Shown in pieces: positions 5,814-12,328 of a stretch of 27,882 nt of DNA. The notes beneath the pieces were generated by a model. It did no database searches and was not told the DNA's origin. It saw nothing but the letters and a program-made list of their open reading frames with translations. Source of the DNA: JAFLUQ01 sp964442035 (lineage in GTDB: Bacteria; Bacillota; Clostridia; UMGS1883); NCBI GenBank assembly GCA_964442035.1, contig CAYTWZ010000013.1:1-27882 (forward strand), in the 5' to 3' direction. Each line of letters begins with the position of its first letter. Position 1 is the stretch's first letter. The translations under genes and the position numbers were made by a program.

Positions 5814-7190
5814 ATGGCTGAAGAATTTACTGCAGTGGTAAAAACCCTGCTTGCTTTGCTTGACGCAAAGCGTTATGCTTCAATTAAAGACGTACTTGTC
5901 ACTATGAAGCCGGCGGATATTGCGGCAATATTTGACGAGCTTGGCAATGAAAGTCTGCCGGTGCTTTTCCGTTTGCTCCCAAAGGAGCAGGCGGCGGAAA
6001 CCTTTGTAGAGATGGACGACGCTGCTCAAGAGCAGCTCATTACCTCTTTCAGCGATACGGAGCTGAAGGAAGTGCTGGACGAGATGTATGTGGACGATGC
6101 GGTTGACATAATTGAGGAAATGCCCGCTAACGTTGTCAAGCGGATACTTCGTCAGGCTGACCCGGAAACCCGCAAGTCCATCAACGAAATACTTAAGTAT
6201 CCTGAGGACAGCGCCGGTAGCATAATGACCATCGAGTATGTCTCCCTGCGCCCCAAAATGACCGTGGCGGAAGCTATTAAGCGTATCCGACGTATAGGCG
6301 TTGACAAGGAGACCATCAACAACTGCTTTGTCATTGATGACAGCCGTTTGCTGCTGGGACAGGTCACGATTCAGGATCTTATTCTTGCGGATGAGGACGA
6401 GCATATCGGCCAAATAATGGATGAAAATATCGTTTTTGCCGAGACAATTGAGGACAGGGAGCTTGTGGCCCAAAACTTTTCCAAGTATGACCTGCTTGTT
6501 ATGCCTGTGGTGGACGAAGAAAAGCGCCTTGTGGGCATAGTCACCTTTGACGATGTAATGGACGTTATAGAGGAGGAGACCACCGAGGATATCGAGAAGA
6601 TGGCTGCTATCGTACCTGTGGATAAGCCTTATCTCAAAACCGGGATTATTGAAACCTTCAAAAGCCGTATCCCGTGGCTTTTGTTGCTGATGATATCGGC
6701 CACATTTACCGGGATGATAATTACATCCTTTGAGGACGCTCTTTCCGCTCAAATGGCTCTTAGCGCCTTTATTCCAATGATCATGGACACAGGGGGCAAC
6801 AGCGGCAGTCAGGCCAGCGTCACGATCATACGCGGAATATCCTTGGGTGAGATAGAGTTCAGGGACATTTTTAAAGTAATATGGAAAGAGATCCGGGTAG
6901 CGCTGTGCTGCAGCATAGCGCTCGCGGCGGCAAATTTTGCTAAGATAATGCTTTTTGACCGCCTTGTTCTTGGTAACGATGGCATAACCTTTATGGTAGC
7001 GGCAGTGATATGTCTGACCCTTATTTGCACGGTCTGTGTTGCGAAGATAGTGGGCTGTACGCTTCCTATGCTTGCGAAAAAGCTTGGCTTTGACCCTGCA
7101 GTAATGGCAAGCCCGTTTATCACCACTATCGTAGACGCAATTTCCTTGTTTATTTATTTTAAATTTGCTGCTTTTATACTTGGAATATAG
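5814..7190 (+). CDS. mgtE: MgtE-family magnesium transporter
   Basis: MgtE is a homodimeric, Mg2+-gated channel. The 458-residue protein shows the cytosolic N domain (residues about 1-130, helical repeats with LPKEQAAETFVEMDD and MYVDDAVDIIEEMP), two CBS domains (about 135-255, including VIDDSRLLLGQVTIQDL and VVDEEKRLVGIVTFDDVMDV), and five transmembrane helices from about residue 283. The pore signature IPMIMDTGGNSGSQA and the terminal helix with the ion-selective aspartate (SPFITTIVDAISLFIYF) are present. The family binds regulatory Mg2+ in the N and CBS domains, so gating is probably post-translational as well. AGAGGAGGT precedes the ATG. A perfect hairpin follows the stop. Confidence 0.95.
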   Translation: MAEEFTAVVKTLLALLDAKRYASIKDVLVTMKPADIAAIFDELGNESLPVLFRLLPKEQAAETFVEMDDAAQEQLITSFSDTELKEVLDEMYVDDAVDIIEEMPANVVKRILRQADPETRKSINEILKYPEDSAGSIMTIEYVSLRPKMTVAEAIKRIRRIGVDKETINNCFVIDDSRLLLGQVTIQDLILADEDEHIGQIMDENIVFAETIEDRELVAQNFSKYDLLVMPVVDEEKRLVGIVTFDDVMDVIEEETTEDIEKMAAIVPVDKPYLKTGIIETFKSRIPWLLLLMISATFTGMIITSFEDALSAQMALSAFIPMIMDTGGNSGSQASVTIIRGISLGEIEFRDIFKVIWKEIRVALCCSIALAAANFAKIMLFDRLVLGNDGITFMVAAVICLTLICTVCVAKIVGCTLPMLAKKLGFDPAVMASPFITTIVDAISLFIYFKFAAFILGI

Positions 7191-7193
7191 CTG

Positions 7194-7223
7194 AAAGGGA
7201 CTGTAAAAATGCAGTCCCTTTAA
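7194..7223 (+). terminator. Hairpin after mgtE, abutting repeat copy 2
   Basis: AAAGGGACTG (7194-7203) pairs perfectly with CAGTCCCTTT (7212-7221) around an A-rich 8-base loop. Only TTT follows, because the repeat sequence TTTAATAAGGG begins at 7219. The U-tract expected of an intrinsic terminator therefore seems cut short. Confidence 0.7.
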
Positions 7224-7396
7224 TAAGGGCTGAAAGCCTGTAATGGGGCGTTTTCGGTGGGAGAAAGGAACACCCGCCGAAAAACGAAAAGTATGCCGCC
7301 GCCTATAGAGGACGCCCTCTGCCGGCGGCCTCTGCGAAGCAGATGCACCGACCGAGTCGGTAGACGAGACCCGGGGGACATCTTTCGTTTAGTTAT
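7219..7396 (+). repeat. Dispersed structured intergenic repeat, copy 2 (178 bp)
   Basis: It aligns with copy 1 end to end and is oriented the same way. The hairpins are kept although the sequence changed: the second hairpin has GGG/CCC (7259-7261 with 7273-7275) where copy 1 has TGAGA/TCTCA, and the GC stem has GCCGCCG (7295-7301) with CGGCGGC (7323-7329) where copy 1 has GCCCCCG/CGGGGGC. The TCTGC-GAA-GCAGA hairpin (7331-7343), ACCGAC-CGA-GTCGGT (7347-7361) and the closing pair AAACGAAA (7282-7289) with TTTCGTTT (7383-7390) are identical. It lies between convergent mgtE and dprA. The 108 bases between it and the dprA terminator show nothing I can name. Confidence 0.85.
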
Positions 7397-7504
7397 ATAG
7401 TTGTGATAATATGTGATGCCAGCCGAAAGGCGAAGCAAGATGTTTGAGAGACCTGATCGGAAGAATATTGATGTATGGCTTAACTGCTGACAAAAATGTA
7501 AACG

Positions 7505-7545
7505 GACACAAAGCAGCGGAAAATATTTTCCTGTTGCTTTGTGTC
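7505..7545 (-). terminator. Probable terminator of dprA (minus strand)
   Basis: GACACAAAGCA (7505-7515) and TGCTTTGTGTC (7535-7545) form a perfect 11 bp inverted repeat, with a second palindrome GGAAAATATTTTCC inside. It lies 8 bases beyond the dprA stop. The T-run on the minus-strand side is about 10 bases past the stem; a better T-rich run is on the plus-strand side, so it may work in both directions. Confidence 0.6.
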
Positions 7546-7553
7546 TGTTTTGT

Positions 7554-8642
7554 TTAATCCGCTTCCATATACAAATTACCGCTACATTTTTTAATGATAC
7601 CATTGAGCTCCATCATGACAAGCAGATTATTAAGGACTGTTTCCTCCATTGGCATGTTCAGCATGATCTCATCCTTAGATGTCCGGCCATGACGTATAAG
7701 ATCGACAACCCTTTCCTCATCAGGGGAGAGGACACGTTCCTTCTTTGAAGGCTTCCTTTGTTGCAAGGGTTTGCCCCGCATAAGCGTTTCGGTACGCTTT
7801 GACCTGTCCTGCCCGAATGACAGCATAGCTCTCATTTCCGACGCCAATTGCATGGGATCAGTTGCCATGAAGCAGCCGCCCCTGATCAGGCTGTTTGTGC
7901 CCGCGCTGGCAGCGGAGGTAATGTTACCCGGCACGGCAAATACGGGTCGGCGAAGATCCGAGGCTAATTCCGCCGTTATCAGCGAGCCGCTGTGAAGTCC
8001 TGCCTCCGTCACAAGGCAGCATCCCGACAGGGCGGCTATTATCCGATTGCGCTTGGGGAAATTTCTGGCGTTTGGTTTAGCTCCGAAAAAATATTCGCTT
8101 ATGATTAAGCCGTCACTTTCGGTGACCCGGTCAAACAGCTGTGCGTTCTCCTCAGGATATACCACGTCTGCTCCGCAGCCTAACACAACTACCGTCCTTC
8201 CGCCAAATTTGAGAGCGGCTTCCGATGCGGCGGTATCTACGCCTCGCGCACCGCCTGAAACGATTACAAAGCCTGTCTGACACAGATCACGGCAAAAATC
8301 AGCTGTCACCGTAAGGCCGTAAGGGGTTGCCCTTCGCGAGCCGACAACGGCTATTCCTTCACCACCCTTGGGAAGCTGCCCGTTTCCCTTTATATAGAGC
8401 ACAGCCGGAGGCCTTGAGAGCTGTCGAAGCTGATCGGGATAGTCCGACTCCGGATAGCAAACTAATCGATATTCCTCATTAAGTTTTTTGTCAATAGTAT
8501 TTAATATTGACAATGCCGAGGATGAGCACAGCCGTGGATCACTGTCAGGTATATCCTGATAATCATGACAAAGCCGGTCAAGACTGCTACGTGAACCGGG
8601 GCAGTCTTGGGAAAGCAGCATCCATTTATATTTTTTGTCCAT
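7554..8642 (-). CDS. dprA: DNA-processing protein DprA (Smf)
   Basis: DprA loads RecA onto incoming single-stranded DNA during natural transformation and protects it. The 362-residue protein has the extended Rossmann fold: IAVVGSRRATPYG near residue 100, VIVSGGARGVDTAA, VVVLGCGADVVYP, and LHSGSLITAELA with RPVFAVPGN. A C-terminal winged-helix part (about 300-362) carries EERVVDLI and LLVMMELNGIIKK. Length is normal. The ATG at 8642 has AGGA about 8 bases upstream on the minus strand. It is alone on this strand, divergent from yicC and convergent with mgtE; topA, its frequent neighbour, is absent. Presence of dprA does not prove competence, since it is widespread. Confidence 0.94.
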   Translation of the reverse strand: MDKKYKWMLLSQDCPGSRSSLDRLCHDYQDIPDSDPRLCSSSALSILNTIDKKLNEEYRLVCYPESDYPDQLRQLSRPPAVLYIKGNGQLPKGGEGIAVVGSRRATPYGLTVTADFCRDLCQTGFVIVSGGARGVDTAASEAALKFGGRTVVVLGCGADVVYPEENAQLFDRVTESDGLIISEYFFGAKPNARNFPKRNRIIAALSGCCLVTEAGLHSGSLITAELASDLRRPVFAVPGNITSAASAGTNSLIRGGCFMATDPMQLASEMRAMLSFGQDRSKRTETLMRGKPLQQRKPSKKERVLSPDEERVVDLIRHGRTSKDEIMLNMPMEETVLNNLLVMMELNGIIKKCSGNLYMEAD

Positions 8643-8677
8643 AAAATCATCCTGTCTTAGATTTTCTAATTAAAGAT

Positions 8678-8846
8678 AGGGAAGCACTGATTAATTCTAA
8701 AATGCTGATCGGTGAGAAAAATTTTCTCGCAGCAAGGCAAAAAAGCATAAATATCTGATGTATCTCAGATTTTTTACCGAGCTGTGGAAAAATACCGTCA
8801 ATGATTGTTTTGAGAGCTGTGGGCGCGAATTATTCAGCGCTTCAAT
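8678..8846 (+). mobile_element. Small element B with terminal inverted repeats (MITE or IS remnant)
   Basis: The left end AGGGAAGCACTGATTAATTC (8678-8697) is matched on the opposite strand by GAAGCGCTGAATAATTC (8827-8843), 15 of 17 aligned bases. The outermost CCT expected at the right end is replaced by AAT, where repeat copy 3 begins. It is related at both ends to element A. The interior has a palindrome GAGAAAAATTTTCTC and a short minus-strand open frame that I read as a leftover, not a gene. It occupies part of the 470-base gap between dprA and yicC. Confidence 0.55.
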
Positions 8847-8888
8847 AAGGGCTGAAAGCCCGTCATGGGACATCTTTTGTTTAGTTAT
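8841..8888 (+). repeat. Dispersed intergenic repeat, copy 3 (internally deleted, 48 bp)
   Basis: It starts TTCAATAAGGGCTGAAAGCCCGTCATGGG exactly like copy 1 for its first 29 bases (8841-8869), then jumps to the last part of the repeat, ACATCTTTTGTTTAGTTAT. The join lies in a run of Gs present at both deletion ends in the full copies. Only the first hairpin (GGGCT-GAA-AGCCC) remains. One base of the former closing helix has changed (CTTTTG instead of CTTTCG), as expected once its partner is lost. Confidence 0.75.
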
Positions 8889-8975
8889 TATACCATTTAC
8901 TAAACAATATGTCCAGTAACATTTCATAATTTTTTTACAAAAGTTTTCCGTTTTTATTAAATTTTGCACCAAGTG

Positions 8976-9004
8976 TTGACTTTGAGGCTCAAAAATGATA
9001 TAAT
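8976..9004 (+). promoter_or_regulatory. Sigma-A-type promoter for the yicC operon
   Basis: TTGACT at 8976-8981 and TATAAT at 8999-9004 are 17 bases apart. The start point would leave an untranslated leader of about 100 bases before yicC, in which I see no strong structure. It is the only clear promoter before the long gene series that follows. Confidence 0.82.
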
Positions 9005-9111
9005 TTAAAATGATATGTTTTTTTAACAAAGGATGTTTCCCGCCAAAGTGCCTTGTTGCGGTGTCAGGTAGCTTGCGGAGTATATATTTGTATTAAAAAG
9101 AAGGTGAACGT

Positions 9112-9990
9112 ATGATTAAAAGCATGACCGGATACGGAAGCGGAAAGGCCTCCGTTAACGGAAAGGAATTTACGGTGGAGGTCAAGTCGGTAAACCACCG
9201 CTACAGTGATTTTACCGTTAAATGTCCCCGTGTATACGCCTTTGCTGAGGAGGCTGTAAAAAAAGCGGCTTCAAAGGTAATTGTTCGGGGGAAGGCCGAT
9301 GTCTTTGTGACAGTGGAAAACAAGGAGGCCTCCGGAGGCACTGTCAAGGTGAATGTGGAGCTTGCCAGAGGCTATTTGCAGGGAATGGAGTGCATTGCCC
9401 ATGAGCTTGGACTGGAAGTGGGCGCACAGGCCGAAAGCTTTTTGCGTATTCCGGATGTGTTTTTGGTTGACAAGGCGGAGGAAGATGACGAGGCTCTGCT
9501 TAACGCCATTCTTGAGGCTGAGGAGCAGGCGCTTGCCGGCTTTGACACAATGCGCATCAACGAGGGAAGGCGTCTCTATGAGGATATGAACGAAAGGCTT
9601 GATATAATTGACGCTCTTACGGAAAAAATACAGGAGCGGGCTCCTTTCATTGTGGAGGAATACCGCCAGCGCATTACTGCCAGGATGAAACAGCTCATGG
9701 AAGATATTCCTTATGACGAGGGACGACTTCTCACAGAGGTGGCAATATTCTCAGACCGTGTCAATGTGAACGAGGAGATTGTGCGTCTTAAGAGTCATAT
9801 TTCACAGCTGCGCACTATGCTTAAAAGCGACGAGTCTGTGGGTCGTAAGCTTGATTTCCTTATACAGGAAATGAACCGTGAGATCAATACAGTAGGCAGC
9901 AAAAGCAATGATCTTGACACAGCCAAAATAGTCATTGACGTAAAGGCCGAGATCGAAAAGCTCCGTGAACAGTGCCAGAATGTGGAATAG
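9112..9990 (+). CDS. yicC: YicC/YloC family endoribonuclease
   Basis: YicC-type proteins are endoribonucleases (the E. coli member acts on a small RNA). The 292-residue product begins with the family hallmark MIKSMTGYG, continues with EVKSVNHRYSDF, and ends with the conserved block RKLDFLIQEMNREINTVGSKS, which holds the conserved acidic and arginine residues, then VIDVKAEIEKLREQ. Length matches the family (about 290). GAAGGTGA precedes the ATG. It heads the conserved Firmicutes series yicC-remA-gmk-rpoZ and has its own promoter. Confidence 0.93.
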   Translation: MIKSMTGYGSGKASVNGKEFTVEVKSVNHRYSDFTVKCPRVYAFAEEAVKKAASKVIVRGKADVFVTVENKEASGGTVKVNVELARGYLQGMECIAHELGLEVGAQAESFLRIPDVFLVDKAEEDDEALLNAILEAEEQALAGFDTMRINEGRRLYEDMNERLDIIDALTEKIQERAPFIVEEYRQRITARMKQLMEDIPYDEGRLLTEVAIFSDRVNVNEEIVRLKSHISQLRTMLKSDESVGRKLDFLIQEMNREINTVGSKSNDLDTAKIVIDVKAEIEKLREQCQNVE

Positions 9991-10009
9991 ACCTTAAGGA
10001 GGACGTATA

Positions 10010-10279
10010 ATGCGCTTAATAAATATAGGCTATGGCAATATGATTTCTGACCTGCGGCTTGTTTCGGTGGTTTCACCGGACAGCGCTCCGGTAAAAAGGC
10101 TTATACAGGAAAGCCGGGAAAAGGGGATGCTTATTGACGCTACATATGGCAGAAAAACACGTAGCGTCATCATTATGGATAGCTGTCATGTGATACTGTC
10201 GGCTATCCAGCCCGAAACCATTGCCTCTCGCCATGAGGCAAAGCTGCTCATTGTAGAGGAGGAAGAGGATGAAAGGTAA
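10010..10279 (+). CDS. remA: Extracellular matrix regulator RemA-like protein (DUF370)
   Basis: RemA of Bacillus subtilis is a ring-forming DNA-binding protein that activates biofilm matrix and osmoprotection genes. The 89-residue product begins MRLINIGYGNMI and contains PDSAPVKRLIQE, LIDATYGRKTRSVIIMDS and HVILSAIQPETIASR, the conserved core of the family. AAGGAGG lies 8 bases before the ATG. Its end overlaps gmk by 11 bases. The acidic tail (EEEEDE) coincides with the gmk ribosome site. Matrix control in this organism is not shown; the gene is conserved in this position even in species without known biofilm genes. Confidence 0.92.
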   Translation: MRLINIGYGNMISDLRLVSVVSPDSAPVKRLIQESREKGMLIDATYGRKTRSVIIMDSCHVILSAIQPETIASRHEAKLLIVEEEEDER

Positions 10280-10871
10280 CCTTTTTGTCATATCCGGTCC
10301 CAGTGGAGCTGGTAAGGGGACCATATGCGGCGAGTTCATGAAAAAGCACCCCGATACATGGCTCTCCGTGTCCGCTACGACCCGCAGACCCCGACCGGGT
10401 GAGGTTGACGGCAAGAATTACTTTTTTATAACTCCGGAGGAGTTCCGGACAAGAATTGCTAAGGGAGATTTTTTGGAGCACGCAGTCTACTGCGACAACT
10501 ATTACGGTACGCCTAAGAGCAAGGTCATGGAGCAACTTGAGCAGGGAAGGAACGTTATTCTTGAAATCGAGTGCAACGGGGCCATGCAGGTGCGTTCCCA
10601 TTATCCCGAGGGTGTGTTTATTTTTGTTAGTCCGCCCAGCCTTGATGTGCTGAAAAGCCGCCTTATCGGAAGGGGGACTGAGGAGCCGCAGGTCATAACC
10701 AAGCGCTTTGAAAAGGCAAGGGAGGAATACAAGACGGCGGCCAAGTACAATTATCTTCTTATTAATGATGACCTTGCCGACGCCGTGGCGCGGCTTGAAG
10801 CAATAGTTGAAGCGGAAAAAAGCTACATGCCAAGGAATATAGAATTTGTTGAAAAGGAGTTTTTAAAATGA
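10269..10871 (+). CDS. gmk: Guanylate kinase
   Basis: This 200-residue enzyme phosphorylates GMP to GDP with ATP in purine nucleotide synthesis. Seen: the P-loop GPSGAGKGT (residues 10-18), the GMP-binding SVSATTRRPRPGEVDGKNYFF, and the YGTPKSKV and RNVILEIECNGAMQV segments, then the lid region RLIGRGTEEPQVITKRF. It overlaps remA by 11 bases and rpoZ by 4, indicating translational coupling. AGAGGAGGAAGAGG lies immediately before the ATG. Confidence 0.96.
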   Translation: MKGNLFVISGPSGAGKGTICGEFMKKHPDTWLSVSATTRRPRPGEVDGKNYFFITPEEFRTRIAKGDFLEHAVYCDNYYGTPKSKVMEQLEQGRNVILEIECNGAMQVRSHYPEGVFIFVSPPSLDVLKSRLIGRGTEEPQVITKRFEKAREEYKTAAKYNYLLINDDLADAVARLEAIVEAEKSYMPRNIEFVEKEFLK

Positions 10872-11089
10872 TCTATCCCGAAATTGCATCATTGATGAAG
10901 GAATTTGATTCCAGATATTCGCTTGTGATCGCTACAAGCAAGCGCGCCCGTCAGCTGGCTCACACGGGAGACTGTGACAAGGCGGTCTCTATGGCTATCA
11001 AGGAGATATCAGAGGGCTATGTTCATCCCATCCTTCCCAGCGCCGCAAAAGAAGCCATTAAGGATGAGGAAGATCAGAGTCATGCTTAA
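10868..11089 (+). CDS. rpoZ: RNA polymerase omega subunit
   Basis: The omega subunit stabilises assembly of RNA polymerase. The 73-residue protein carries the conserved N-terminal region SRYSLVIATSKRARQL and the helix KAVSMAIKEISEGYV. It starts within the gmk stop (ATGA overlap) with AAAAGGAG upstream and ends over the start of coaBC. The gmk-rpoZ-coaBC order supports the call. Confidence 0.93.
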   Translation: MIYPEIASLMKEFDSRYSLVIATSKRARQLAHTGDCDKAVSMAIKEISEGYVHPILPSAAKEAIKDEEDQSHA

Positions 11090-12281
11090 GGGCAAGAATA
11101 TTGTTGTCTGTGTGTGCGGCGGCATAGCCGCCTTTAAGGCCATAAGTGTAGTGAGCATCCTTGTGAAAATGGGAGCAAGGGTGGATGTAATAATGACCGA
11201 CCATGCCCGGGAGTTTGTAACGCCACTGTCATTTCGCTCGATTGCCAAAACGCCGGTGATTACTGATATGTTTGAGGAGCCGGATGTAACGGAAATTAAG
11301 CACATATCGTTGGCTCAGAGGGCGGACGCCTTTGTTATTTGTCCGGCAACGGCTAATATTATAGGCAAAATCGCCAACGGCATAGCGGATGATATGGTAT
11401 CTACTACCGTAATGGCTACCCGCGCGCCGACCATAATTGTCCCTGCAATGAATACAAATATGTATGAAAATGTCATTGTCCAGGGAAACATAGCCAAACT
11501 TAAGGATTTAGGCTATATTTTTATGGAGCCTGACAGCGGCTTGCTTGCCTGCGGGATTAGCGGAAAGGGTCGTATGCCCGAACCGGAAAAAATTGCGCAG
11601 AGGGTAGCGCTGGAGACAGCCATGGAAAAGGATCTTAATGGGCTTAATGTGCTTGTTACTGCCGGGCCTACAAGGGAAGCAATTGACCCTATACGCTATA
11701 TATCAAACGGCTCAAGCGGAAAAATGGGCTACGCCATTGCTGCCAACGCCGCCATGCGTGGGGCTAATGTCAGACTTGTAAGCGGACCGGTCTCCCTTGA
11801 TACACCTATGGGAGTGGAAAACATACCGGTAGTGTCTGCCCGGGATATGCACCGTGCCGTCATGGAAAACCGTGAATACGCAGATATAATCGTAATGGCT
11901 GCGGCGGTAGGGGATTTCCGCCCCGAGACCCGTGCCGAAAACAAGATAAAAAAGAATACCGCCGTTGATGAGCTCAGGCTCACAAAAAATCCGGATATCC
12001 TTGCGGAGCTTGGCAAGGAACGCAGGCCCGGACAGGTGCTGGTCGGCTTTTGTATGGAAACACAAAACCTTATTGCCTGCGCTACCGAAAAGCTGTACAG
12101 GAAGAACGCCGACATAATCGTTGCCAATGACCTCAATACAATGGGCGCTGGCTTTGGCGTGGATACGAATGTTGTGACTGTGCTTTTCCGTGACGGAAGA
12201 GAACCAATAAGCCTTAGTGACACTAAGCAGCGCATTGCGCACGAAATTCTCTCCGTTGCGGCGGGAATAAAAAAAAAGTAA
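11082..12281 (+). CDS. coaBC: Bifunctional phosphopantothenoylcysteine decarboxylase / phosphopantothenate-cysteine ligase
   Basis: CoaBC makes 4'-phosphopantetheine for coenzyme A: the CoaB half joins cysteine to 4'-phosphopantothenate and the CoaC half decarboxylates the product. The start is the ATG at 11082, overlapping the rpoZ stop, with GAGGAAGA upstream; an open frame extends further upstream into rpoZ but is not part of the gene. At 399 residues the size is standard. CoaC motifs: VCGGIAAFKA near the N-terminus, FVICPATANIIGKIANGIADD, PAMNTNMYEN, and the cysteine loop ACGISGKGRMPEP. CoaB motifs: VLVTAGPTREAIDPIRYISN, SSGKMGYAIA, and the substrate loop LTKNPDILAELG. Confidence 0.95.
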   Translation: MLKGKNIVVCVCGGIAAFKAISVVSILVKMGARVDVIMTDHAREFVTPLSFRSIAKTPVITDMFEEPDVTEIKHISLAQRADAFVICPATANIIGKIANGIADDMVSTTVMATRAPTIIVPAMNTNMYENVIVQGNIAKLKDLGYIFMEPDSGLLACGISGKGRMPEPEKIAQRVALETAMEKDLNGLNVLVTAGPTREAIDPIRYISNGSSGKMGYAIAANAAMRGANVRLVSGPVSLDTPMGVENIPVVSARDMHRAVMENREYADIIVMAAAVGDFRPETRAENKIKKNTAVDELRLTKNPDILAELGKERRPGQVLVGFCMETQNLIACATEKLYRKNADIIVANDLNTMGAGFGVDTNVVTVLFRDGREPISLSDTKQRIAHEILSVAAGIKKK

Positions 12282-12328
12282 TTAGGGAATTGACTATTGC
12301 TTAAAAAAGCCAAGGGGAGGAGGATAAA

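Noticed and set aside
5880..6752. 290-codon open frame on the minus strand
   Set aside because: It is antisense to mgtE, whose domains are unmistakable; no family features.
8697..9029. 110-codon open frame on the minus strand in the dprA-yicC gap
   Set aside because: It runs across the yicC promoter, repeat copy 3 and element B, so it is most likely chance or a leftover of the element; no credible start or family.
9005..9111. Structured leader of yicC (CCGC...GCGG)
   Set aside because: Only a four-base stem with a long loop; not convincing.
10974..11081. N-terminal extension of coaBC inside rpoZ
   Set aside because: The extension is out of character for the family and overlaps rpoZ fully; the ATG at 11082 with GAGGAAGA upstream gives the normal N-terminus.
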